A stretch of DNA of 64,000 bases from NCBI GenBank assembly GCA_004297625.1, contig SCTY01000028.1, positions 72,848 through 136,847 on the forward strand, written 5' to 3'. The position numbers were made by a program, and so were the translations under genes. Origin of the DNA: Betaproteobacteria bacterium. GTDB lineage: Bacteria > Pseudomonadota > Gammaproteobacteria > Burkholderiales > SG8-39. Shown piece by piece: positions 8,506 to 17,700 of the stretch. The notes below the pieces were generated by a model. That model made no database searches. It saw only the letters and a list, made by a program, of their open reading frames with translations, and had not been told where the DNA came from. Every line of letters starts with the position of its first letter. Within the stretch, counting starts at the first letter, position 1.

Positions 8506-9414
8506 ATGGCGGACCGTCGCCTCCAGGTCTTCCACGCGGTTGCGAAGCACCTTTCGTTCACCAAAGCCGCCGACGCGCTGTTCATGACGCAGCCGGCGGT
8601 GACGTTCCAGATCCGCCAGCTCGAGGAGCACTTCAACACGCGGCTCTTCGACCGGGTGCAGGGACGCATCACTCTTACTCCGGCGGGCCAGATGGCGCTC
8701 GAGTACGCCGAGCGCATCCTCGCCCTGTCGGCGGAGCTCGACACCCGCATGAAGGAACGCAGCGGCCAGGTGGCCGGGCCGCTGCTCATCGGCGCGAGCA
8801 CCACGATCGCCGAGTTCCTGCTGCCGCAGATACTTGGCGAGTTCAAGGCCCGCAACCCGGCGGTGGTGCCGCGCCTCTTCGTCGCCAACTCGGAGGCGGT
8901 GCAGGCGCGCATCGCCGAGCGCACGCTCGACCTGGGCTTCATCGAGGGCGAATCGCATCTTCCTTCGCTCGTCACCGACGTCTGCTGCGACGATGAGCTG
9001 CAGGTGGTATGCGCCCCTTCGCATCCGCTCGCCCAGCTCGCGAGCGTCGCGCCCAAGACGCTCATGGAGCACGCCTACGTAAGCCGCGAGCCGGGCTCGG
9101 GCACGCGCGAGGTGATCGACAACTATCTGCAGCGGGCCGGCGTCGCTCCCGATTCCATGCAGCTCGTAATGGAGCTCGGCAGCCCCGAGGCACTGAAGGG
9201 CGTCGTGGCGACCGGCCTCGCCTTCGCGATCATGTCGCGCGCCACCATATCGAAAGAGATCAAGCTGAGGAGCCTGGTGCCGGTCCCGCTCTCGCCCCGG
9301 CTGCAACGCCATCTTTCGGTGGTCTATCCGAAGGAGCGATTCCACTCGCGGCTGGTGAACGCGTTCGTGCAGTTCGCGAAGGACAAGCTCGCCGAGATGC
9401 AGGCCGCTGGTTGA
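8506..9414 (+). CDS. LysR family transcriptional regulator
   Basis: 302 aa, usual length. The N-terminal winged helix-turn-helix (residues 1-60: RLQVFHAVAKHLSFTKAADA, then TQPAVTFQIRQLEEHFNTRL) is followed by the linker helix and a substrate-binding domain starting at GPLLIGAST. Closest in style to CbbR/YeiE/CysB-like regulators, which often respond to sulfur or carbon status, but no effector can be named. ATG 8506 is preceded by GTGATGGAG. The following gene overlaps its stop (TTGA), so the two are expressed together. Confidence 0.88.
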   Translation: MADRRLQVFHAVAKHLSFTKAADALFMTQPAVTFQIRQLEEHFNTRLFDRVQGRITLTPAGQMALEYAERILALSAELDTRMKERSGQVAGPLLIGASTTIAEFLLPQILGEFKARNPAVVPRLFVANSEAVQARIAERTLDLGFIEGESHLPSLVTDVCCDDELQVVCAPSHPLAQLASVAPKTLMEHAYVSREPGSGTREVIDNYLQRAGVAPDSMQLVMELGSPEALKGVVATGLAFAIMSRATISKEIKLRSLVPVPLSPRLQRHLSVVYPKERFHSRLVNAFVQFAKDKLAEMQAAG

Positions 9415-10295
9415 ACGCCCGGCTCGCGATGGCTTGCGGCCTGCTTGCGTTCGCAGGAGCGGCGGCGGCCGCGCACGAGCCGTGGGCGACGATCCGGTTC
9501 CCGCAGGACGAGCAGAAGTGGTGGTGGGACGCCGACTGGTGGCAGCGCGGCCAGATGCCGGTGCCGGACAACCATCCCGTGCAGAGCCGCGCCGCGGCTT
9601 ACCGCAACGGCGAAACGGAGATCCCGGTCGAGATCTTTTCGCCGAGCGGGAGGGGGCAATTCCCGGTGGTGGTGTTCCTGCACGGCCGCCGCGGCCTCGA
9701 CGAGCTCACGCGCCTCGTGCCGCTGCGTCTCGCGGCGCGCGGCTTCACCGTGGTCGCGCCCGATCTTTTCAGCGGCCGCTTCATCGACAAGATGCCGGTG
9801 CGGCACGACGCGGCGCTCGAGGACGACGCCGCGCTCGCGATCGACTTCGCGCTCGCGCTGCCGGAAGCGCGCGGCCAGCCCAGGACCTGCGTGGTGTCGC
9901 ATACGCGCGGCGGCTACTACGCGCTCAAGGCGCTCGTCACGAAGAAACGCCAGGCGAAGACCGCGTGCTACGTGTCCTACTACCCGCACTGGCAGCATCC
10001 CGAAGCGCCCGAGGCGATGCAGGTCTACCAGTACGCGCCGGAAGTCGATGAGCTGGAGGTCCCGGTGCTCGTGTTCTTCGGCGAGCACGAGCAGTATCAG
10101 CGCTACCGCCCGATCCTCACCGGCATCGAATCGCTGCGCGCCAAGAAACGCGACGCCCGGGTCATCGTCTACCCCGGCGTCGGCCGCGGCTTCGACTTCC
10201 GGCCGCCCGAGGTGCGCACGCTCGCCGACGATCTGGCCGCGCAGGACTCGCTCGCGCGCACCGCGCGCCTTATCCGCGCCGTGCTCGAGCGCTGA
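9411..10295 (+). CDS. Exported dienelactone-hydrolase-like protein with altered triad
   Basis: About 294 aa from a TTG start that overlaps the LysR stop; an ATG at 9429 is the alternative, but TTG keeps an arginine in the signal-peptide n-region (ARLAMACGLLAFAGAAAAAH). The fold markers of the DLH family are present: VVVFLHGRRG oxyanion strand, FTVVAPDLFSGR, VLVFFGEHEQY and VIVYPGVGRGFDF. The expected nucleophile Ser/Cys in G-x-S/C-x-G is replaced by SHTRGG, the acid position reads E, and the catalytic His of the usual YPGxGHxF motif is R. It may be non-catalytic or use other residues; the substrate is unknown. Confidence 0.7.
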   Translation: MNARLAMACGLLAFAGAAAAAHEPWATIRFPQDEQKWWWDADWWQRGQMPVPDNHPVQSRAAAYRNGETEIPVEIFSPSGRGQFPVVVFLHGRRGLDELTRLVPLRLAARGFTVVAPDLFSGRFIDKMPVRHDAALEDDAALAIDFALALPEARGQPRTCVVSHTRGGYYALKALVTKKRQAKTACYVSYYPHWQHPEAPEAMQVYQYAPEVDELEVPVLVFFGEHEQYQRYRPILTGIESLRAKKRDARVIVYPGVGRGFDFRPPEVRTLADDLAAQDSLARTARLIRAVLER

Positions 10296-10301
10296 GGCGG
10301 A

Positions 10302-10889
10302 TCAGCTGCGCAGCTGCTTGCCGACGTTGATCAGGAAGCGCAGGGTCTCCTGCGTTTCGGGATCGCGCATCATCTTCCACAGGCCGCCGAGGCCGCCCGC
10401 GGCGCGCGGCCGCCGATCGGTCTCGGCGCGCGCGGCATCGAAGGCATGCACCAGGCGCTCGACCTCCTCCAGCTTGTGCAGCATGCGCGACATGGTGTCG
10501 GCAATGCGCTGCAGCGCGCCGGAGGACTCGAGGCGGGCCAGCACGGTCACCAGGCGCGCGGCGCCGCCGCGGTTCAGCCGGTCGAGCAGCGACAAGCTCT
10601 CGGCCAGCGTCTCGGCGAGGCGAGCCACCGTGTCCTCGGTCAGCGCGTCTTCGGCAGCGCCGTAAACGCGCGCGAGCTTCGTCAGGCGGTCGAGGTCGCC
10701 GTTGTTCACCATCGCCGCGAGCGCGGGGATGGCGGCGGCGAGCCCGGTGCGGTTGACGCGGTCGACGAGATCGATGGCGTCGGCCAGGGTGCCCGAGAGG
10801 CGCGACACCATCTCGTCGGAGAGCGAGTCGCGCGCCGCGGCGAGCACCCGCTCGATGTCTTCGTTCATCGCGATTTGAGTGTCTGCCAT
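10302..10889 (-). CDS. DUF1641 domain protein
   Basis: 195-aa, highly helical, cytoplasmic-looking protein. The central part contains two related repeats (IDLVDRVNRTGL and LSLLDRLNRGGA, about 50 residues apart), and the C-terminal GLWKMMRDPETQETLRFLIN segment is the recognisable DUF1641 signature. DUF1641 proteins are commonly encoded beside sulfide:quinone-oxidoreductase-like flavoproteins, as here, but their function is not established. It is the last gene of the operon, 13 bases after the flavoprotein gene, and ends 6 bases from the convergent hydrolase gene. Confidence 0.85.
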   Translation of the reverse strand: MADTQIAMNEDIERVLAAARDSLSDEMVSRLSGTLADAIDLVDRVNRTGLAAAIPALAAMVNNGDLDRLTKLARVYGAAEDALTEDTVARLAETLAESLSLLDRLNRGGAARLVTVLARLESSGALQRIADTMSRMLHKLEEVERLVHAFDAARAETDRRPRAAGGLGGLWKMMRDPETQETLRFLINVGKQLRS

Positions 10890-10902
10890 GGCGTCGTCCT
10901 CC

Positions 10903-12036
10903 TCAGAGCAGGCCGCGTGCGGAGGCCCAGTAGAGCTTGTTGTACGCGACCTTGAACCAGTGCACCGCGCGCGTGGGCGCCTTCGGCTGCGGCGGGTTCT
11001 GGTAGTCGAAGCTCGCGTACGTGGCGCGGTCCTTGCCGGCCTCGATGAAGCAGAACACCTTGCCGTCGTAGTCGCGCACCGGCGCCCCCAGCTTGACGAT
11101 GGCGGCGATGTTCTCGCCCAGCGTCTCGGCCTCGAAATGCGCGGTGGAGCCCGCCTTGCTGATCGGCAGGTTGGTGGTGTCGCCCAGCACGTAGACGTTG
11201 TTGCGCCCTTCCATGGTGAGCTTGTGGCGGTGGGTCGGAATCCACCCGCGCTGGCCCAGGCCGTTCTTCTCGATCACTTCCATGCCGCGGTGCGCGGGAA
11301 TCGTGATGAGGAGATCGTAGGGCGTCTCGCCACCCTCCTCGCTTCGCACGACCTTCTTCGCGCCGTCGACCTCCTTCAGGTTGAACAGCGTCTCGTAGGT
11401 GATTCCGAGGCGGTCCATCTCCGGGGCCGCCCACTTGGCGACGTTCTCGAGCGTGTGCACGCGGCCGATCGGGTAGGTGTAATGGAGCTTCACCTTGTCG
11501 AGCATGCCGCGGTCCTTGAAGTAGTCGTGCAGCATGAAAATGATCTCGAGCGGCGCCATCGGGCACTTGTGCGGCACGCCCATCGCGATCACGATCCTGC
11601 CGCCCTGGAAGGCCTGCAGGCGCCTGAACATCTTGATCGCCGATTCCTCGGTGTAGAACTGCTCCGCGTTCTCCGCGAGCCCCGGGATCTCCTCGGGCGC
11701 GGGACGCGAGCCGGTGGCGATGGCGAGGATGTCGTAGCCGTGCACCTTGCCGCTCTTGGTGCGCACCTCGTTGTTGTCGAGCCGGAATTCCTCGACCGGG
11801 TCGACGTGGAACTCGATGTCGTGCTCGAGCAGGCTCGCCTGGTCGCGGTAGAGCTCGTCGGGCGTCATGCGCCCGACCGCGAGGTACAGCAGCCCCGGCT
11901 GGTACATGTGCCGCTCCGACGCCGACAGCAGGGTGATGCGCGCCTTGCCGCTGCGCAGCTCGCTCGCGAGGCGGCGCGCCAGGTTGTTGGCGAGGATGGT
12001 GCCGCCCATCCCGCCGCCGACGATCAATATCTTCAT
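10903..12036 (-). CDS. Sulfide:quinone oxidoreductase-like flavoprotein
   Basis: 377-aa FAD-dependent pyridine nucleotide-disulfide oxidoreductase of the SQR/FCSD type. An N-terminal dinucleotide fold KILIVGGGMGG binds FAD; AIATGSRPAP and NVYVLGDTTNLP are the later FAD motifs. Exactly two cysteines are visible, in HKCPMAPLE and VFCFIEAG, at the places of the redox-active pair in SQRs, which oxidise sulfide and reduce quinone at the inner membrane. ATG 12036 has a strong AAAAGGAGG site; the frame upstream is arginine-rich and rejected. Neighbours (TusA, DsrE, DUF1641, Hdr-like) support a sulfur role; the true acceptor and product are not provable from sequence. Confidence 0.8.
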   Translation of the reverse strand: MKILIVGGGMGGTILANNLARRLASELRSGKARITLLSASERHMYQPGLLYLAVGRMTPDELYRDQASLLEHDIEFHVDPVEEFRLDNNEVRTKSGKVHGYDILAIATGSRPAPEEIPGLAENAEQFYTEESAIKMFRRLQAFQGGRIVIAMGVPHKCPMAPLEIIFMLHDYFKDRGMLDKVKLHYTYPIGRVHTLENVAKWAAPEMDRLGITYETLFNLKEVDGAKKVVRSEEGGETPYDLLITIPAHRGMEVIEKNGLGQRGWIPTHRHKLTMEGRNNVYVLGDTTNLPISKAGSTAHFEAETLGENIAAIVKLGAPVRDYDGKVFCFIEAGKDRATYASFDYQNPPQPKAPTRAVHWFKVAYNKLYWASARGLL

Positions 12037-12068
12037 GCTCCCCCTCCTTTTGAATAGCCGATTGCGCG

Positions 12069-12296
12069 TCAGCGCGCCTTCCTCACCAGCACGTGCCAGA
12101 CGCCGTCCTTTTCCTCGGTGCCGAGATGCTCGTGTCTTGCCTTGCGCAGCCACTCCGGAATCTCGCTTGCGGAGCCCTTGTCGGTGGAAAGCACTTCCAG
12201 CTCGTCGCCCACCGCCACCATCTTCATCGCCGCGATCAGCTCCATGAGCGGACCGGGGCAGAAGCTGCCGCGCGCGTCGACGGTGCGCCGCGCCAT
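12069..12296 (-). CDS. TusA-family sulfur carrier protein
   Basis: 75-aa SirA/TusA-fold protein. The conserved ARGSFCPGPLMELIAAMK holds the single persulfide-carrying cysteine of the CPxP motif (here CPGP), and the rest follows the two-layer sandwich pattern ending in WHVLVRKAR. TusA proteins relay sulfane sulfur between enzymes and in sulfur oxidisers supply Dsr or sHdr systems. Start ATG 12296 overlaps the DsrE stop by one base (TGATG), so the pair is made together, matching the known functional partnership of TusA with DsrE proteins. It is preceded and followed by sulfur-metabolism genes on the same strand. Confidence 0.88.
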   Translation of the reverse strand: MARRTVDARGSFCPGPLMELIAAMKMVAVGDELEVLSTDKGSASEIPEWLRKARHEHLGTEEKDGVWHVLVRKAR

Positions 12297-12682
12297 CAGA
12301 AGGACCACGCCTGCCCGTCGCGGGCGTCGTCGAGAAACTTGGTCAGCCCCATCGGCTCGCCCACGTAGGGCTCGAGATCCTCGGGGGCGTATTGCAACAG
12401 GTCCATCGCCATCGAGCAAGGATGGATCTTGGCGTCGCCGAGCTCTACCGCCTGCGCGAACAGCTGCCTGAACGGCGGCGCTTTCTTCTGCTCGAGCAAG
12501 CGTCCCACCTCGCCTTCGGCCGGCGGCCGCACCGCGCTGCCGCGGCGGAAAAAGGGCAGCGCGTTCATGGAGAGGAACACCGTGACTTCGTTGCCGCTCA
12601 CCGCGCCGACCGAGGCCACCATCGCCGCCATTTGCAGGCGCTCGAGCGTGCCGGAGACAAGCATGACGCTGATGCGGCTCAT
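12296..12682 (-). CDS. DsrE-family sulfurtransferase
   Basis: 128-aa protein of the DsrE/DsrE2 (YrkE-like) type. It has the Rossmann-like opening RISVMLVSGTLERLQMA and the cysteine motif KIHPCSMAMDLL in the position that carries a persulfide in the family. Expected to accept sulfur from or donate it to the TusA encoded next. The start at ATG 12682 fits both the family length and a promoter-like GACAAT at 12694-12689; the open frame continues to 12817 but overlaps the FNR box and lacks homology. First gene of the DsrE-TusA-SQR-DUF1641 operon. Confidence 0.82.
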   Translation of the reverse strand: MSRISVMLVSGTLERLQMAAMVASVGAVSGNEVTVFLSMNALPFFRRGSAVRPPAEGEVGRLLEQKKAPPFRQLFAQAVELGDAKIHPCSMAMDLLQYAPEDLEPYVGEPMGLTKFLDDARDGQAWSF

Positions 12683-12715
12683 CGGCCGATTGTCAACGCG
12701 CGGCCGCGCGTTTCT

Positions 12716-12729
12716 TTGATATGCATCAA
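12716..12729. promoter_or_regulatory. Perfect FNR/ANR-type box before dsrE
   Basis: TTGAT-ATGC-ATCAA, a full match to the FNR consensus, centred at 12722.5, in the 100-base gap between the HdrD-like gene and dsrE. Read for the minus strand, a class II start lies at about 12681-12682, the A of the dsrE ATG, and GACAAT at 12694-12689 falls exactly where a -10 would. This suggests an FNR-activated promoter with a leaderless or nearly leaderless transcript (inference). Confidence 0.65.
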
Positions 12730-12782
12730 GGGGCCGGAACGGCGATGCAAGCCGTTTTGATGGGCCCAGAAAAACCCCGGAC

Positions 12783-14114
12783 TTACGGCGCGGCCAGGCT
12801 CCCCGCGACGAGCTCAAGCAGGCTTTCCATCTTCCGGCCCCACTTGTAGTGCGCCTGGCCGTCGTCGAAGGTCAGGCGGCAATTGGAGCAGCTCGTCGCC
12901 AGGCGCTGTGCCCCGGAGCTCTCCACCTGCCTCATCTTGATCTCGAACGCCCGGTAGCGCTGCTCGTCGGCCCGATGCAGCGTAATCACGCCGCCGCCCC
13001 CGCCGCAGCACCAGCTCGCGTCGCCTGCGGGCGGCATCTCGCGCAGTTCGGCGCCCAGCGCGGCGAGCACCTCGCGCGGCGCGCCGGTGGCCCCGCCGCG
13101 GCGCGAGACCTGGCAGGGATCGTGGAAGGTCACCGTGCCCTGCATCGGCTTGAGCTTCAGGCGCCCCGCCCGCACCGCTTCGGCCAGGAACTCCGAGATA
13201 TGCAGCACCCGGAACGGCAGCGGCTTGCCGTACATGTTGGCGCCCTGCCAGCGCATCGCGCCGTAAGCGTGGCCGCACTCCGGCAGCACGAGTGTCTTCG
13301 CTCCGCAGGCGATCGCCGCATCGACCAGCTTCAGGGTCATGTCGCGCTGCCACGCGAGGTTCCCGGAGAACAGGCCGAAATTGGTCGCCTCGTAGCCGTC
13401 CGAGCGGAAAGTCCACGACTCGCCCAGGCGGTTCAGGATCTTCGCCAGCGCGACCAGCGATTGCGGATACTTCATGAGCTCCACCGAGGACAGCGTCGCC
13501 AGCACGTCGGCGCGCGGCCGGTCGAGCGCGATGTCGACCCCGTGCTCGTCGGAGAGCCACTCGATGCGCTCCTTCAGCACCCTGGGCGTGGCGCCGAGCG
13601 GGCTGCCCTCGCGCTCGGCGCGCTCGGCGACCGCCCACAGCTCGTGCGGCACCAGGCCGGCGGCGAACATCCCGCGGCGCGCCTGCGCCACCAGCGCGGC
13701 GATATCGATGCCCATCGGGCAGGCGAGCGTGCAGCGGCCGCACAGGGTGCACGAGTCATAGAGGAGCTCCTGCCACTCGCGCAGCCGGTTTGAATCGATC
13801 GGTTTTTTTAGTTTTTTATGAAACCAGGAAAACGGTCCTGCTTCACGCTTCCATATCTGCCTGAGCGGCTCGAGCTTCCAGATCGGCGTGTATTGCGGAT
13901 CTCCGCTCGTCACGTAGAAGTGGCAGGCTTCGGCGCAGTGGCCGCAGCGAATGCACGATTCCATGTAAGTCGCCGCCGAGCGGGTCATGTCGCGCAGGAA
14001 GGCGTGCACCGCCGCGGCCGAGCGCTCGGCGTCGCTCGCGTCGCCCTGCTTGTCGTGGCGCACCGCCGGCTTCTTGATGGTGAAGCGCGGCGTATCGAAA
14101 TCGAGCTCGTTCAT
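12783..14114 (-). CDS. HdrD/DsrK-like (Fe-S)-binding oxidoreductase subunit
   Basis: 443-aa cytoplasmic iron-sulfur protein. Two 4Fe-4S motifs near residues 50-65 and 125-140 (CIRCGHCAEACHFY and CTLCGRCTLACPMG) precede two CCG-type regions with PECGHAYG, HDPCQVSRRGG, WCCGGGGG and CSNCRLTF, the arrangement that binds a catalytic cluster in HdrD, DsrK and TmcB. It is coupled by ATGA to the membrane protein upstream, so the two form a DsrMK/HmeCD-like quinone-linked module: electrons move between a thiol/disulfide or persulfide couple and quinone. Start ATG 14114 is fixed by that overlap. Only the direction of electron flow is guesswork. Confidence 0.82.
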   Translation of the reverse strand: MNELDFDTPRFTIKKPAVRHDKQGDASDAERSAAAVHAFLRDMTRSAATYMESCIRCGHCAEACHFYVTSGDPQYTPIWKLEPLRQIWKREAGPFSWFHKKLKKPIDSNRLREWQELLYDSCTLCGRCTLACPMGIDIAALVAQARRGMFAAGLVPHELWAVAERAEREGSPLGATPRVLKERIEWLSDEHGVDIALDRPRADVLATLSSVELMKYPQSLVALAKILNRLGESWTFRSDGYEATNFGLFSGNLAWQRDMTLKLVDAAIACGAKTLVLPECGHAYGAMRWQGANMYGKPLPFRVLHISEFLAEAVRAGRLKLKPMQGTVTFHDPCQVSRRGGATGAPREVLAALGAELREMPPAGDASWCCGGGGGVITLHRADEQRYRAFEIKMRQVESSGAQRLATSCSNCRLTFDDGQAHYKWGRKMESLLELVAGSLAAP

Positions 14115-14755
14115 ACCGCGGCGCCTTTGCGGGTGAAATCGACGCCCGTGCGCCAGCGCGACACGAACACCAATGCGGCGTGCGCGAGCTTGCCGAAAGG
14201 CAGCCAGACGAGCAGCAGCTCGAGGCTGAGGAGGTGGATGGCGACCGCCACCGGCTCGGCCGGCGCCGGCAGCAGCGCCATGCCGGTGGCGAGCGGGGCA
14301 ATGGTGACGAACCAGCTCCAGTAATCGTCGAAGCTGGATAGCAGCCGAAGGACCCGGTCGGTGAGCCGGGCGAGCAGCGCGATCAGCAAACCGACGATAG
14401 TCACGCCCGCTGCGACATAAATCAGGGCATCGGGCAGCGCCGGCCAGCCGATGCCCGTGTAGCGCTCGAAAAACGCAATGTGCGGAGCGAACCCGAAGAC
14501 GACCACCGCGAGCCCGAGGTGATAGGCATAGGCATTCGCCATCGCCGCCGCGCGCACCTTCACGTTCTTCGGGGGCGCCATTTTGGCGAAGATCGCGCGC
14601 AGGCCGCCCGCGGCGAGGTCGCGCCGGCGCGGCTCGGAATAGTCGACCCTTGCCGGGTAGCGCAGGATGCCATACAGCCGCCACGCGAGCCCGAAGACCA
14701 ATACCGCGATCGAGAACGCGAGCGCCGGTCCGCGCGCGAGCTCAAGCAGCGGCAT
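14111..14755 (-). CDS. NarI/DsrM-like cytochrome b membrane subunit
   Basis: 214-aa membrane protein with about five hydrophobic helices (LAFSIAVLVFGLAWRLYG, YHLGLAVVVFGFAPHIAFF, ALIYVAAGVTIVGLLIALL, WFVTIAPLATGMALL, VAIHLLSLELLLVWLPFGKL). Histidines in HLG, PHIAFF, IHLLS and KLAHA are placed as heme b ligands in respiratory nitrate reductase gamma, DsrM and TmcC proteins. Predicted to anchor the Fe-S protein encoded next and exchange electrons with quinone. The start overlaps the end of the RND pump gene by 14 bases, an unusual coupling of a respiratory subunit to an efflux pump. Confidence 0.75.
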   Translation of the reverse strand: MPLLELARGPALAFSIAVLVFGLAWRLYGILRYPARVDYSEPRRRDLAAGGLRAIFAKMAPPKNVKVRAAAMANAYAYHLGLAVVVFGFAPHIAFFERYTGIGWPALPDALIYVAAGVTIVGLLIALLARLTDRVLRLLSSFDDYWSWFVTIAPLATGMALLPAPAEPVAVAIHLLSLELLLVWLPFGKLAHAALVFVSRWRTGVDFTRKGAAV

Positions 14756-17700
14756 ATTTCTTCCTGTAGGCCGCGTAGTACAGCACCGGGATCACGACGA
14801 GCGTAAGCAGCGTCGATACCGCGATACCGAAGATGAGCGAGATCGCGAGGCCGTTGAAGATCGGGTCATCGAGGATGAAAAGCGCCCCGAGCATCGCGGC
14901 GACGCCGGTAAGCACGATCGGCTTCGCGCGCGCCGCGGCGGACGACTTCACCGCGTCGCGGAAAGGCACGCCTTCCTCGACCTTGAGGTTGACGAAGTCG
15001 ACGAGCAGGATCGAGTTGCGCACGATGATGCCGGCGAGCGCGATCATTCCGATCATCGAGGTGGCCGTGAAGTTCGCGCCGAGAGCCGCGTGCCCGGGCA
15101 TGACGCCGATGACCGTAAGCGGGATCGGCGCCATGATGATGAGCGGCGTGAGGTAGGAGCGGAACTGCGCCACCACGAGCAGGTAGATGAGGATCAGCCC
15201 CACGGCGTAGGCGAGTCCCATGTCGCGGAAAGTCTCGTAGGTGACCTGCCATTCGCCGTCCCACTTCACCGCATACGACCGGTAAGGGTCCGAGGGCTGG
15301 CGTATGAAATACTCGTCCACATCAGAAATTTTCTGTCGTGCGGCGAACATGCCGTAGAGCGGGCTGTCCACGCGTCCCGCCTGATCGCCGATCACGTATA
15401 CGACCGGCAGCAGATCCTTGTGGTAGATCGGGCGGTCGCGCTCGTTGGACACCACGCGCGTCACCTCGGAGAGCGCGACCAGCCGGCCCTCGGGCGTGCG
15501 CACGCCGAGCTTCAGGATCTCGTCGAGCCGGCCGCGGCGCTCGGGCGCGAGCGCGATGCGCACCGGCACCTGGTACTTCGACACGCCGTCATGGATCGGC
15601 GAGACGTCGAGCCCCGAGAGGCCGGCGCGCATGGTCTCCACCACGTCCCGGCGCGTGACTTGCAGCAGCGCCGCCCGCGCCTGGTCCACCTTCACCTGAA
15701 AGCGCGGCGCGGGATCTTCGACGCTGTCGTCGATGCCGACGATGTCGGCCGTCGTGGCGAAAGCCTCGCGGATGCGCTTTGCGACGCGCGCCCGGCCGGC
15801 TTCGTCCGGCCCGTACACTTCGGCGACGATCGGCGAGAGCACCGGCGGCCCGGGCGGAACCTCGACCACTTTCACGCGCGCGCTCCAGCGGCGCCCGATT
15901 TCCTCCAGCTTCGGCCGCACCGACTGGGCGATGTCGTGGCTCTTGCGCTTGCGCGCGCCCTTGGGCACGAGGTTGACCTGCAGGTCGCCGGTCTCCGAAT
16001 TCATGCGCAAGTAGTACTGGCGCACCAGGCCGTTGAAGTTGATCGGCGCTGCCATGCCCGCGTAAGCCTGGTAGTCGGTGACTTCGGGCACCGTGGCGAT
16101 GTAAGCGCCCAGCTCGTGGAGCACCGCGGCGGTCAATTCAACCGGCGAGCCGGCCGGCGTGTCGACCACCACCTGGAACTCCGACTTGTTGTCGAACGGC
16201 AGCATCTTCAGCACCACGAGCTTCAGCGCGGGAAGCGAGACCGCCACCGCGATCAGCGCGAGCACGCCGTAGAGCAGCTTTCTGCGGTTGCGTGCCGAGG
16301 CGATGAACGGATCGAGGACTCTGTCGAAGAACCGCTGCAGCCGATCTCCCGCTTGCGCGTGATGCTTGGCCTTCAACAGCCGCAACGCGAGCCAGGGAGT
16401 CACGGTGAACGCAATGGCGAGCGAGATCAGCATCCCCATGCTGGCGTTGATGGGGATCGGGCTCATGTAGGGACCCATCAGCCCGGTGACGAACGCCATC
16501 GGCAGCAGCGCCGCGATCACGGTGAAGGTCGCGAGGATCGTCGGGCCGCCGACCTCGTCCACCGCATCCGGGATGATGCCGGTGAGCGGCCCGGACTCCA
16601 GCGCGCGCCGGCGGTGAATGTTCTCCACCACCACGATCGCGTCGTCGACCAGGATGCCGATGGAGAAAATGAGCGCGAAGAGGGACACGCGGTTCAGCGT
16701 GAAGCCCCAGGCCCAGGAAGCGAAGAGCGTCGTGGCGAGCGTGAGGAGCACCGCGGCGCCGACGATGAGCGCCTCGCGAAAGCCAAGCGTCGCAAACACC
16801 AGCGCCACCACGGAAAGCGTCGCGAAGACGAGCTTCTTGATGAGCTGCTGCGCCTTGTCGCTCGCGGTAGTGCCGTAGTCGCGGCTCACGGTGAGCTCCA
16901 CGCCGGCCGGAATCACGCTGCCGCGCAGCTCGTCCACGCGCCGCAGGATGCGGTCCGCGACGTCGACCGCGTTCTCGCCCGGCTTCTTCGTGATCTGCAC
17001 GGTCACCGCCGGGTGCTCGCCCTCGCGGCTCCCGGTCCACACGTAGCGCGCAGGCTGCTCGGGGCCGTCGAGCACCTCGGCCACGTCCGAGAGGAACACC
17101 GGGCGCTGGTCCTGCACGCCGAGCACGATTCTCTTCACGTCCCGCGCGTTCTCGAGGTAATTGCCGGTCTCGACGACGATCTCGCGGTTTTGCGCGACCA
17201 GGCTGCCGCTCGGCAGCGCGACGTTCGCGAGCTGCAGCGCGTTCCTTGCGTCGAGCGCCGACATGCCGAAGGCGTTCAGGCGATCGGGGTCGAGCAGCAC
17301 GCGCAGCACGCGTCCCGGCCCGCCGAGGGTCTGCACTTCGCGCGTGCCGGACACGCGCTTCAGCTCCACTTCCGCGGCGTGCGCCACGCGCTCGAGGTCG
17401 TAGGCCGCGCGCTGCGGATCGCGCGTCCACAGCGTGAGCGTGACGATCGGCACGTCGTCGATGCCCTTGGGCTTGACTACGGGCTCGAGGACGCCGAGCT
17501 CGGGCGCGACCCAGTCGCGGTTCGCCTGGATGGTGTCGTGCAGCCGCACGAGCGCCTCGGTGCGCGGCACGCCGACCTCGAACTGCACCGTGAGCACCGC
17601 CATTCCGGGGCGCGACACGGAAAACACGTGCTCCACGCCGCTGATCTGCGAGAGCACCTGCTCGGCCGGCGTCGCCACCAGCGCTTCGACGTCGCGCGCC

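Noticed and set aside
9009..9410. Longer N-terminus for the hydrolase-like protein
   Set aside because: It overlaps the LysR gene in another frame and lacks conserved sequence; a signal peptide begins only after 9411.
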